16,221 nucleotides of DNA from an uncultured Oscillospiraceae bacterium (GTDB lineage: Bacteria; Bacillota; Clostridia; Oscillospirales; JAAYXM01): assembly GCA_934646115.1 (NCBI GenBank), contig CAKUEM010000041.1, positions 1-16,221 of the forward strand. The letters are read 5' to 3'. Made by a program: the position numbers and the translations under genes. Under the pieces are notes generated by a model. It did no database searches and was not told where the DNA came from. It was given only the letters and a program-made list of their open reading frames with translations. This document shows, piece by piece, positions 7,800-14,760 of the stretch; within the stretch, counting starts at the first letter, position 1; each line of letters opens with the position of its first letter.

Positions 7800-8873
7800 T
7801 TATTCCCCCTTCGCGTTATTCTGCCGCACAAAGCGCCGCGTGCGCGTGCGCAGTACATTCTCGTTGATAAACTTGACCGAGAGCATCAGAATCAGGATAC
7901 CCTGAATGACGCCGACGATCTCTTTGGGAACATTGGTAAACAGCCCGATATATTCGCTTCCGGTTTTAAGCGCCGCATAAAAGATCGCCGCAACCAGAAT
8001 GCCGACCGGGTTATGCCCGCCGAGCAGCGCGATGAGCATGCCGTCCCACCCGAGCCCGGGCGAGCCGGAAAAATCGAGCGTATAGCGGAATTTTTCGCTC
8101 ATCAGATAGCCCGCGCCCGCAAGACCGGACAGTGCGCCCGAGATCACCATCATGAAGATGATCTTGCGCGAGACCTTCATCCCGCTCGCCTCTGCAAATT
8201 CCGGGTTTTTGCCGATCGCCGTGATCTCATAGCCGAGGCGCGAGCGGCGCATCACGAAATACATGACGCAGAAGCCGAGCAGCGCGATAAAGAAAAACCA
8301 GGTAATGCTCGTTCCGCCCAGCTTATTGAACATGGCGGAATCATGGATCGCATACGTTGCCACATAGCCCGACGCCGGGTCTTTATACACGCCCTGCGCC
8401 AGAAACTTTGCAAACTCGATCGCCACATAGTTGAGCATCAGCGTGACGACCATTTCATTGACCTTGAAATATGCCTTTAAAATCGCCGGGATCAGCGCGA
8501 ACAGCACGCCGACCGCCACGCCGGTCAGCAGACATACAAGAATATGCAGCGCGGGCGGCAGGTCAAACGTGAAGCCGACGACCGCGGCAAACAGCGCGCC
8601 GAGCAGCATCTGCCCCTCCACGCCCATGTTAAAGATATTCGCCTTAAACGTCACCGCGATCGCAAGACCGGTTAAAATCAGCGGCGACGCCATATGCAGC
8701 GTTTTCATCAGTCCGTTATAGCTAAACAGCGATTTTTCGATCATGACCTTATAGGTCGTAAACGGATTCTCGCCGATCAGCGCGATGATGATCCCGCCGA
8801 CGAGGAACGCCGCCAATATGGGGAGGAGCGTATTCAAAACGCCTCGCAGCAGTTTTTTTCCCTTCACGGTCAC
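7800..8873 (-). CDS. ABC transporter permease, BMP/nucleoside type (first subunit)
   Basis: 357 residues with about nine to ten hydrophobic segments. It begins with a basic stretch (MTVKGKKLLRG) and a first membrane helix, and carries the conserved block FNMGVEGQMLLGALFAAVVG. The start is a GTG at 8873 that overlaps the stop of the ATPase gene (GTGA). AAGGAGG lies four bases before it, and a second in-frame GTG at 8867 would have ten-base spacing, so either may be used. The C-terminal tail after the last helix is rich in arginine. It works with the next gene's product and the ATPase to import the ligand delivered by the BMP lipoprotein. Confidence 0.92.
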   Translation of the reverse strand: MTVKGKKLLRGVLNTLLPILAAFLVGGIIIALIGENPFTTYKVMIEKSLFSYNGLMKTLHMASPLILTGLAIAVTFKANIFNMGVEGQMLLGALFAAVVGFTFDLPPALHILVCLLTGVAVGVLFALIPAILKAYFKVNEMVVTLMLNYVAIEFAKFLAQGVYKDPASGYVATYAIHDSAMFNKLGGTSITWFFFIALLGFCVMYFVMRRSRLGYEITAIGKNPEFAEASGMKVSRKIIFMMVISGALSGLAGAGYLMSEKFRYTLDFSGSPGLGWDGMLIALLGGHNPVGILVAAIFYAALKTGSEYIGLFTNVPKEIVGVIQGILILMLSVKFINENVLRTRTRRFVRQNNAKGE

Positions 8874-10414
8874 GCACCCTCCTTCGTTTGATTAATGCCC
8901 GCCATCAGCAGACCCAGCTGTGCGCGATCGGCGCCCTTGCCCATGACCTCGCCCACGATCTGACCCTTATACATCACGATGATGCGGTCAGCAAGGCTCA
9001 TGACCTCGGATAATTCAGACGAAACCAAAAGGATCGCCCGTCCCTCCTCGCGCAGCTCTAAAATCTTTGAATAAATAAACTCGATTGACCCGATATCCAC
9101 GCCGCGCGTCGGCTGGCTTGCGATCAAAACGCGCGGGTCGGTATCGAACTCGCGCCCGATGATCACCTTTTGCGCGTTTCCGCCGGAAAGCTGCGATACG
9201 TTGCCGTTCTTTTCCGCAATGCGGATATCAAAGCGCTCGATCAGATCGTCGCGATATGCCGCGATCTCGCGCCGGCGCAGCAGCCCGCCCCGGCAGAAGC
9301 GCTTGTCGTAATGCCGCCCGGCGATCATGTTGTCAGAAAGCGACATGTCGCGGCAAAGCCCCTGCGCGTATCGGTCCTCCGGCACGAAGGCAAGCCCCTG
9401 CTTGCGCAGCGCGCGCGGCCACCAGTTTGTGACGTCCCGGTCATACACGCGAACCGTGCCGCCGGTCGTTTCCATCAGTCCGGTCAGGCAGCGGATCAGT
9501 TCGCTCTGCCCGTTGCCCTCCACGCCCGCAACGCCGAGGATCTCGCCTTCGCGGATCGAGAAGCTGACATGGTCAAGCGCCTGCTTGCCCATATCATCGA
9601 TCGTGCACAGGTTCTCCACCTGATACGCCACGCGGTTTTTCGAGAGATCATGCTCTTTCTTATCTACCTCAAGCATGACGTCGCGCCCAACCATCATATT
9701 GGCGAGCTGTGTCGGCGATGTGTCGCAGGTGTTGACCGCGCCGACCACGCGCCCGCGCTTGATGACGATGACCCGGTCGCTGACTTCCATAACCTCGCGC
9801 AGCTTGTGCGTGATCAAAATAATCGTCTTTCCCTGCTTCTTCAGCTCGCGCAGGGATGCGAGCAGCTCGTCGACCTCCTGCGGCGTAAGTACCGCGGTCG
9901 GCTCGTCGAAAATCAGGATATTGGCGTTACGATAGAGCATTTTCAGGATCTCCACCCGCTGCTTCGCGCCGATTGAAATATTCTCAACGATATCCTTTGC
10001 ATTTAGCTCAAACTTATACTCCGCGATGACCTTTTCCACGCCCGCGAGCTCTTTTTTGAAATCGATCAGCGGAAGCTTCATCTTGCCCGCACGGCGCGGG
10101 ATCTCCGCGCCCAGCACAATGTTTTCATACACGGTCAGGCTTGGGGCAAGCTTAAAATGCTGATGCACCATACCTAGCCCCAGAGCGATTGCGTCCTGCG
10201 GCGACTTGAAGTCTACCTTCTGCCCATTGATGAGCAGCTCGCCCTCGGTCGGGCGTGAGATCCCGTAAAACATGTTCATCAGGGTAGTCTTGCCCGCGCC
10301 GTTTTCGCCCACGATTGCGGTAATCTTGCCCTGTTCGATCGTGAGGTCGATGTGATCATTCGCGGTAAAATCGCCGAATTTTTTGGTTAATCCTACTGTT
10401 TTAATCGCATCCAT
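8870..10414 (-). CDS. ABC transporter ATP-binding protein with two ATPase domains
   Basis: 514 residues from the ATG at 10414, with AAGGA nine bases upstream. A TTG nine bases earlier would touch the ribosome binding site and is rejected. The first ATPase domain is complete: Walker A GENGAGKTT (36-44), a signature-like SIGAKQR, Walker B LIFDEP and a switch His in ITHK. The second domain is degenerate in the way usual for sugar/nucleoside importers: GVEGNGQSEL replaces Walker A, LSGGNAQK is intact, and Walker B reads LIASQPTRGVD, so the catalytic Glu is Gln. This is the single-chain ATPase of an importer for nucleosides or related compounds. It lies 80 bases after the lipoprotein gene with a hairpin in the gap, and overlaps the first permease by four bases. 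Confidence 0.94.
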   Translation of the reverse strand: MDAIKTVGLTKKFGDFTANDHIDLTIEQGKITAIVGENGAGKTTLMNMFYGISRPTEGELLINGQKVDFKSPQDAIALGLGMVHQHFKLAPSLTVYENIVLGAEIPRRAGKMKLPLIDFKKELAGVEKVIAEYKFELNAKDIVENISIGAKQRVEILKMLYRNANILIFDEPTAVLTPQEVDELLASLRELKKQGKTIILITHKLREVMEVSDRVIVIKRGRVVGAVNTCDTSPTQLANMMVGRDVMLEVDKKEHDLSKNRVAYQVENLCTIDDMGKQALDHVSFSIREGEILGVAGVEGNGQSELIRCLTGLMETTGGTVRVYDRDVTNWWPRALRKQGLAFVPEDRYAQGLCRDMSLSDNMIAGRHYDKRFCRGGLLRRREIAAYRDDLIERFDIRIAEKNGNVSQLSGGNAQKVIIGREFDTDPRVLIASQPTRGVDIGSIEFIYSKILELREEGRAILLVSSELSEVMSLADRIIVMYKGQIVGEVMGKGADRAQLGLLMAGINQTKEGA

Positions 10415-10456
10415 CGTAATCAATCCTTATTCACAGATTCCCATGCCCAATTTGCC

Positions 10457-10487
10457 CACCGGGAGGGAGCTTGTCTCCCTCCCGGTG
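10457..10487 (-). terminator. Intercistronic hairpin between lipoprotein and ATPase genes
   Basis: A perfect 13-bp GC-rich stem (10457-10469 with 10475-10487) with a five-base loop. No T run follows on the minus strand, so it is unlikely to be a full terminator. Such structures behind binding-protein genes usually protect the upstream mRNA end or cause partial termination, which would keep the lipoprotein in excess over the ATPase and permeases. Confidence 0.75.
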
Positions 10488-10494
10488 CAGCCGT

Positions 10495-11691
10495 TTAATC
10501 GTTTGGCATATCCAGATTGGTCAGCGCCGTTTTATCAAAGCTCTCGCCCGCCTGCGCATTCGTCACGCGGATCTCGCCAGACTCGATCTTTGCCTTCGCC
10601 TCGGCAACCTTTGCCTTGACCTCTTCCCATTTCGCCTTGCCGGACTCCTGCACCTTCGACTCGATCGTCGCCAGGTCGGTGATCCCGGTCGCGCCGGACT
10701 TCAGATCGTAGCTCACGCCTTTGCCCGCAATCTCATCGAGCGTGCCGTTTTTCATTTTCTCCACGATTTCAAAAACCGGAACCTCTGTGTTTTTCATCAC
10801 GCTTGTGAGGATATAACCCGGCTGGTTCTCGTCCTTGTTCGCATCGACCTCGATGGCGAGCTTCTTAATCTCCTTCGCCTTGGAGGTCACGCCGTCGCCC
10901 ACAGCGCCCGCGCAGGAGAATACCACGTTTGCGCCGTTGCTGTAGAAGCTGTTTGCGCGGTTCGCGCCCGCCGCAGAATCCACAAAGCCCGCGTTATAAT
11001 CCGAATAATAGATGTATTTCACGCCGAGCTCCTTCGCCGCGTAATTCACGCCCTCTGCGAAGCCATAGCCGAACACCGTGATCCCATTTGACTTTGTGCC
11101 GCCGATGAAGCCGACCTTGCGGCCCGCGTCGCCGGAGGTGAATGCATAATCCTGCGTGCCGAACAGCTCCTGTGCGTTCTCAATGACGTATGCGCTGAGC
11201 ACGCCGGAGAGGAACGACGCCTGGTGTACGTCAAACAGCACGGAAATTACGTTTTTGTGGATCGGCGTGCCGTCTGCGTTCAGGTTCGGGTTATCGTTGA
11301 AGATCACAAACGTTGTGTTCGGATACTGCTCTGCGATCGGCTTTGCGCCGCCCACGCCCTTGATGAGCGCGTCGAAATCATACTCAAGCGAGAAGATAAG
11401 CTGATAGCCGCTCTCCGCAAGCTGCGCAAGGCTTTGCGGAATATCGGTCGATTCCGTGACCTTCGTCTCAATACCGAGCTCGCTTTCCACCTTCTTGAGC
11501 CCGTTTACCGCAGATTCATTATAGCCCTTGTCGTTTGCGCCCGCCGCAGACGTGATCAGCGCAACTTTTAAATTGCTCTTCTGCGTGTCATCCGGGGTTT
11601 TCGTTTCGCCGCAGCCGGTCAGCGCAAGCATCGAAACCATAACGACCGCCAGCGCCAGGGAAAGAATGCGTGTGAATTTTGCCTTTTTCAT
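10495..11691 (-). CDS. BMP-family substrate-binding lipoprotein of an ABC importer
   Basis: 398 residues. The N terminus is a lipoprotein signal: basic MKKAKFTR, a hydrophobic core, and a Leu-Thr-Gly-Cys lipobox with Cys27 as the lipidated residue. The mature part begins with a low-complexity linker, then KVALITSAAGANDKGYNES, the strand and loop typical of the BMP (basic membrane protein, PnrA/Med) family. Later marks are GFIGG and VFSCAGAVGDGV. The C-terminal region is a lysine- and glutamate-rich helix (EEVKAKVAEAKAKIESGE). Known members bind nucleosides, mainly purine and pyrimidine ribonucleosides. AAGGAG lies eight bases before the ATG. It is the first transporter gene after the regulator and probably the most expressed. 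Confidence 0.94.
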   Translation of the reverse strand: MKKAKFTRILSLALAVVMVSMLALTGCGETKTPDDTQKSNLKVALITSAAGANDKGYNESAVNGLKKVESELGIETKVTESTDIPQSLAQLAESGYQLIFSLEYDFDALIKGVGGAKPIAEQYPNTTFVIFNDNPNLNADGTPIHKNVISVLFDVHQASFLSGVLSAYVIENAQELFGTQDYAFTSGDAGRKVGFIGGTKSNGITVFGYGFAEGVNYAAKELGVKYIYYSDYNAGFVDSAAGANRANSFYSNGANVVFSCAGAVGDGVTSKAKEIKKLAIEVDANKDENQPGYILTSVMKNTEVPVFEIVEKMKNGTLDEIAGKGVSYDLKSGATGITDLATIESKVQESGKAKWEEVKAKVAEAKAKIESGEIRVTNAQAGESFDKTALTNLDMPND

Positions 11692-11804
11692 GTGTCATTT
11701 CTCCTTACTATTAAAAATTTTTTTGCGGAATCTCCGCCGGATCATTCACATCTGCTTTTTAGTGTTGCCATAAGGCGCTAAAATTATCTGCTTTTTGCGG
11801 AATT
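11692..11804 (-). promoter_or_regulatory. Leader between the regulator and the lipoprotein gene, with short repeats
   Basis: The 113-base gap holds the ribosome binding site AAGGAG (just before 11691). It also holds a 5-bp hairpin at 11725-11737 followed on the minus strand by seven A and five T residues. Two direct repeats are visible: TTTTTGCGGAAT at 11720-11731 and again at 11792-11803 (plus-strand reading), and ATCTGCTTTTT at 11750-11760 and 11786-11796. No clear -35/-10 pair was found, so the transporter genes may be transcribed from the regulator promoter. Confidence 0.4.
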
Positions 11805-12530
11805 TCATCGCACCTGATTGATATAAAACTTAAATTTGTCAGATCGATAGTAGCATTTTAAGGTTTCAAACGGAGTCTCTTCGCCATCTATCCTGCAAAA
11901 CGTTGTTGCGCGGAACAGCAGCACCGGATCGCCTTTCTTCATGTGCAGCTTCTCCGCCACCTCTTCGTCCACCGTGACCGCCTCAAGCGTCCGCGTGGCG
12001 CAGACGATTCGCGTGTCGTGCTTATGCTCAATCGCGTCATAAAGCGACGCATCGCGAAAGCTGATCCGCTCAAGGCCGGGGAACAGATGATGATTGATAT
12101 AAGAAATCGTGTAGTTGATCGGCTCTTCATCCGCAAAATATATACGCGCGATCAGAAGTACATCCGCGCCCTCCTCCAATCGCAGGAGATTCTGCCGCTT
12201 GCGATCCGCCGCGACCACCTCCTGCCGAACCAGCTCGCGCGAGGGTGTCATGCCCATGCGCTCAATATCCTCGGTGCAGCTCGTGATGGAAAACAGATCG
12301 CGATTGCGCTCTTCTGACTTTACATAGGTTCCTTTGCCCTGAATGCGGTAAAGATACCCCTCGTTCACCAGCTCATCGATCGCCTTTCGCACGGTAATGC
12401 GGCTGACAGTGTAACGCTCGCCCAGCTCCTTCTCCGTTGGAATCTGCTGGTTGGGCGAAAACGCCTCCTCGTTGATCTTCGCGATCAGATCTTTTTTTAA
12501 CCGATAATATTTTGGCACGACACTTTTCAT
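11805..12530 (-). CDS. GntR-family transcription regulator with UTRA ligand domain
   Basis: 241 residues. The N-terminal winged helix is complete: YYRLKKDLIAKINE, then IPTEKELGERYTVSRITVRKAIDELVNEGYLYRIQGKGTYV (about 30-69), the core GntR/HutC signature. The remainder is a UTRA sensor domain ending in FETLKCYYRSDKFKFYI, the usual end of HutC/FarR-type regulators. Such proteins repress nearby transport and catabolic genes and release DNA when they bind a small ligand, often a phosphorylated sugar or an intermediate. The ATG at 12530 has an AAGG about ten bases upstream. A perfect palindrome just upstream (12562-12583) is the likely binding site, so the gene is probably self-controlled and controls the operon after it. 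The ligand is unknown. Confidence 0.94.
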   Translation of the reverse strand: MKSVVPKYYRLKKDLIAKINEEAFSPNQQIPTEKELGERYTVSRITVRKAIDELVNEGYLYRIQGKGTYVKSEERNRDLFSITSCTEDIERMGMTPSRELVRQEVVAADRKRQNLLRLEEGADVLLIARIYFADEEPINYTISYINHHLFPGLERISFRDASLYDAIEHKHDTRIVCATRTLEAVTVDEEVAEKLHMKKGDPVLLFRATTFCRIDGEETPFETLKCYYRSDKFKFYINQVR

Positions 12531-12561
12531 GGATCTGTCACCTTCTCACGTTGCAATGTCA

Positions 12562-12583
12562 TTATGTTGTCATGACAACATAA
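12562..12583. promoter_or_regulatory. 22-bp perfect palindrome, probable GntR operator
   Basis: A perfect palindrome of 22 bases with the core TTGTCATGACAA, in keeping with the GT...AC half sites of HutC-type GntR regulators. It lies 32 bases upstream of the regulator start codon and directly downstream of the -10 box at 12592-12597, covering the expected transcription start. Bound repressor would block initiation. Confidence 0.82.
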
Positions 12584-12591
12584 CCTATGCC

Positions 12592-12635
12592 ATTATAGTA
12601 GCACACTTCCTCTATGCTGTCGATTGACAAAACAT
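12592..12635 (-). promoter_or_regulatory. Promoter of the regulator/catabolic operon
   Basis: On the minus strand a consensus TATAAT is read at 12597-12592. The -35 region is less clear: TCGACA lies 20 bases upstream and TTGTCA further out. An imperfect inverted pair TGTC-GATT-GACA at 12618-12629 (plus reading) sits over the -35 area and may be an auxiliary regulator site. Its spacer differs from the main operator. Confidence 0.6.
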
Positions 12636-12639
12636 CCAA

Positions 12640-12892
12640 AATAATGGGGGTTGTTTTTGTGCAATATGCATAATTATCTCATGTTTTTGGCGAGTTTTCT
12701 CGGTTTTTCCCATTTTCTATGGGTTGCATTTTTGGCGGCAGCGCAGCGCATGGCGACGTGAGTTGTAATGATTTACGGCGCTGAATCGGCTGATTTGCGC
12801 GCCGGCACAAAGCGATGGCGCGCGGTGGTCGCGCCGCGGTTCGCGGTGAGATCGCGGCGTGGGCTTATTGGTCGCTCAATATATTTTTTCGC
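12640..12892. other. Gene-free stretch upstream of the operon promoter
   Basis: The left part (about 12640-12735) is AT-rich with short weak hairpins such as CCCAT/ATGGG at 12709-12723. The right part is very GC-rich and holds two overlapping inverted repeats, 12817-12822 with 12830-12835 and 12832-12838 with 12853-12859. No ORF with a ribosome binding site, no tRNA and no mobile-element end was recognised. Confidence 0.5.
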
Positions 12893-12932
12893 AAAAATGC
12901 GCCCGCCGCAATCCTGCGGCGGGCGCATTTTT
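12893..12932. terminator. Strong bidirectional terminator
   Basis: A perfect 18-bp stem (12893-12910 with 12915-12932) with a four-base loop. It is GC-rich in the centre with A5/T5 at the base, so it works on either strand. On the minus strand it follows five bases after the structured element at 12938-13091 and downstream of the second alcohol dehydrogenase. Confidence 0.9.
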
Positions 12933-13095
12933 TAACAATCAATCTTTCATGGCTTTACAAGGACACGGCACAAGCCATACCTGCTCAGCCCCTCTGCGCG
13001 TGTCAGTTCTTTTAAGTCATTTTTCCGCACAATTTTATATGAGACAGCCACCACTGCATCCTTGCGCGCCAAGGGGCTGCAAATCATTGATCAAA
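12933..13095 (-). ncRNA. Candidate structured RNA with a three-way junction
   Basis: Three nested inverted repeats define the element. A 6-bp closing stem pairs 12938-12943 with 13086-13091. A 13-bp arm pairs 12986-12993 and 12996-13000 with 13072-13079 and 13065-13069, with a 2x2 internal loop. A 7-bp arm pairs 12949-12955 with 12972-12978. On the minus strand the closing stem runs straight into the terminator at 12893-12932, which favours this strand. No promoter is obvious in the 65 bases between the alcohol dehydrogenase stop and the element, so it may be an independent small RNA or a processed 3' untranslated region. A 6S-like RNA is one possible class. The family was not recognised. Confidence 0.4.
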
Positions 13096-13160
13096 ACGAT
13101 CTGCGCCCGCCGCAAGCAGAAGCACGCAGCCCGATTCCCCGGGCGCGGCGCACACCGCCC

Positions 13161-14270
13161 TTATTTCATATACTGCTTATACAGATCGTAAATCACATCC
13201 TCCGTGACCTCAAACACCGAGCTGGTCAAATGGCGCGATTTGCAAACGCTTTTTGTATATTGCTGCACCTTATCACGCGTCAGGCTGATCCGATTGGGCA
13301 GCGCCTGCTCCATCAGCGCGCGGAACTCGCGGATATCGGAAATTTCAAGCATGCGATAGACGTCCTCCTCTTTATCCGGGCGCGCAAGCGACATCAGCTC
13401 TAAAAAATCCGCAATGAAGTATCCGTTTGCCGCGCCGTGCGGGATGCCGTCGAAATACGTGAGCGGGTAGCCCATGGCATGCACGAAGCCCGTTCCGGTC
13501 CCGGCGATGACCATTCCGGCAACCGTTGAGCCGTAAAGCAGCCGGGCGCGCAGCTCACTATCCAGCTCGCCGCGCAAAAGCGCCCGCAGACCACCGCCGG
13601 AAAGCGCCATGGCGCGCAGCGCGAGCGCATCGGTGATCTCGCAGGCGCGCAGGCTGAAATACCCCTCGATCGCATGGCACAGCGCGTCGATCGCCGTGGC
13701 AATCGTTGCGTCAAACGGCAGAGTATTGGTATAATTGGGGTCCAAAAACGCGATTTTCGGGAACAAAAGCGGCGACGCTACTGACTTTTTATTGGCAATG
13801 CTCGGCACAGTGAGGACAGAATATTGCGTCACCTCGCTGCCCGTTCCCGCCGTTGTTCCCACTGCGCAGACCGGCAGCGCTTCTGAAAACGTTCCTTTAA
13901 AAATATCCTCCGGCTCAAAATCCGGATAGCGCGCGAACACCGCGATCGCTTTTGCCGCGTCAAGCGGAGAGCCGCCGCCGATCCCCAAAATGAACTCCGC
14001 GCCCATCTCGCGCGCTTCGCGCCCGGCGGCGCAGCAGGTCTGCACCAATGGGTTTGGTTCGACCCGGTCAAACACCGTGTAGCTCACGCCGGAGGCATCC
14101 AGCGCGGCGCGCGCATCGTCAAACGCGCCGGAAATGCGCGCGGCGGTGCGGCTGCAAACGATCATGCAGCGCGCGCCAAACGTACGAAAGCCCTGATACG
14201 TTTTCAGGCATCCTTCGCCGGAGAGAATTTGAACCGGATTATAATAGGCAATTCCCTTCATGTTGCTCAT
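13161..14270 (-). CDS. Second iron-containing alcohol dehydrogenase
   Basis: 369 residues of the group III iron-dependent family. The cofactor loop GIGGGSPLDAAKA lies at about 96-108, and GTTAGTGSEVTQ follows at 138-149. The four metal ligands are Asp195, His199, His264 and His278 (Ile-Pro-His-Gly), the same numbering as in the operon's dehydrogenase, though the two proteins differ widely in sequence. The C-terminal part differs most (SVCKSRHLTSSVFEVTEDVIYDLYKQYMK). The ATG at 14270 is chosen; Met4 at 14261 is an alternative. An AAAGGAG lies 29 bases upstream but is bridged by a hairpin. The gene stands alone outside the operon and no GntR palindrome is found before it, so shared control is not shown. 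Substrate unknown. Confidence 0.92.
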   Translation of the reverse strand: MSNMKGIAYYNPVQILSGEGCLKTYQGFRTFGARCMIVCSRTAARISGAFDDARAALDASGVSYTVFDRVEPNPLVQTCCAAGREAREMGAEFILGIGGGSPLDAAKAIAVFARYPDFEPEDIFKGTFSEALPVCAVGTTAGTGSEVTQYSVLTVPSIANKKSVASPLLFPKIAFLDPNYTNTLPFDATIATAIDALCHAIEGYFSLRACEITDALALRAMALSGGGLRALLRGELDSELRARLLYGSTVAGMVIAGTGTGFVHAMGYPLTYFDGIPHGAANGYFIADFLELMSLARPDKEEDVYRMLEISDIREFRALMEQALPNRISLTRDKVQQYTKSVCKSRHLTSSVFEVTEDVIYDLYKQYMK

Positions 14271-14306
14271 ATAACATCCAAAAGCGGTCTGGATGTGTTC
14301 TCCTTT
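14271..14306 (-). promoter_or_regulatory. Hairpin-bridged ribosome binding site of the second alcohol dehydrogenase
   Basis: On the minus strand AAAGGAG (14306-14300) is too far from the ATG at 14270 (29 bases). A 6-bp stem, ACATCC at 14296-14291 with GGATGT at 14279-14274, loops out 23 bases. This leaves an effective spacing of six bases, which is near optimal. The hairpin could tune translation. Confidence 0.5.
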
Positions 14307-14384
14307 CGCATAAAATCGCCTGAATTACTTTTAGTTTAGCATAAAATGCAAAAAAAGAACAGAGAAGTTTTATTTTTTACCGCA

Positions 14385-14411
14385 TTGAGTTGTAGGATTA
14401 CAATATATAAT
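14385..14411 (+). promoter_or_regulatory. Promoter of the candidate non-coding RNA
   Basis: TTGAGT at 14385-14390 and a consensus TATAAT at 14406-14411, with a 15-base spacer (short). Transcription would start near 14418. The stretch around it is AT-rich, unlike the genes on either side. Confidence 0.6.
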
Positions 14412-14417
14412 GGACAA

Positions 14418-14760
14418 GTGAATAAAAAAGTATGAGAGATAGGATCTCATGGGTTACAGGGAGGTTGCCGCACAAACCCAGCCCGAAAGGTGACCATATC
14501 CCTCATGAGCACATGGCATATCGGCAATCCCTAATGGAGTACGCAGAGAAATACGGCGCGTAGGGTTGTTATACATATCGGGCAGCGACCTCTGCGGGAG
14601 ACATCCAGCAAAACGACCCCATGGGTAAGTTATTGGAGCGGCGGTTGTGAACAGCGAGCTGCTTTGCTCAATGTATTGAAAAATGCGCATTTTGATGGTA
14701 TAACATTGCAAATACGCAAGCGATGAAAGATTTCAGCAACCGAGTGGTTGATTTTTTCTT
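14418..14760 (+). ncRNA. Candidate structured non-coding RNA (possibly raiA-motif type)
   Basis: No protein frame with a ribosome binding site fits here, but the region has its own promoter, dense pairing and a terminator. A closing stem can form between 14446-14453 and 14618-14625. Inside it lie an 8-bp helix (14463-14470 with 14522-14529), a CC-GAAA-GG tetraloop hairpin (14483-14490) and a 7-bp helix (14542-14548 with 14590-14596). An 8-bp helix (14563-14570 with 14612-14619) and a pairing of 14450-14455 with 14475-14480 compete with the closing stem, suggesting a pseudoknot or alternative folds. The motif CATATCGG occurs twice. Beyond 14625 lie a palindrome AAAATGCGCATTTT and then the terminator stem 14737-14741/14746-14750 with six T residues. 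The roughly 200-nt core with a closing stem and GAAA loop recalls the Firmicutes raiA motif, but that label is a guess from memory. Confidence 0.65.
14737..14760 (+). terminator. Terminator at the end of the candidate non-coding RNA
   Basis: CAACC (14737-14741) pairs with GGTTG (14746-14750) around a GAGT loop, followed by A and six T residues and further pyrimidines. The stem is short but the T tract is good. Confidence 0.6.

Noticed and set aside
7443..8480. Long plus-strand frame of 345 codons opposite the two permease genes
   Set aside because: Composition is rich in Arg, His and Asp as expected for the antisense of GC-rich coding sequence; no ribosome binding site and no family pattern, while the minus-strand permeases are clear.
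9170..9976. Plus-strand frame of 268 codons opposite the ATPase gene
   Set aside because: Antisense shadow of an unambiguous double-domain ABC ATPase.
11725..11737. Possible terminator behind the GntR gene
   Set aside because: The 5-bp stem is followed by A residues before the T run, which is not a normal terminator; kept only as part of the leader.
12815..13191. Two overlapping short plus-strand frames in the gap left of the second dehydrogenase
   Set aside because: They run through a perfect terminator and a paired RNA-like element, lack ribosome binding sites and show no protein-like pattern.
14454..14711. 85-codon minus-strand frame across the candidate non-coding RNA
   Set aside because: No start signal, and the plus strand has promoter, folding and terminator features typical of an RNA gene.
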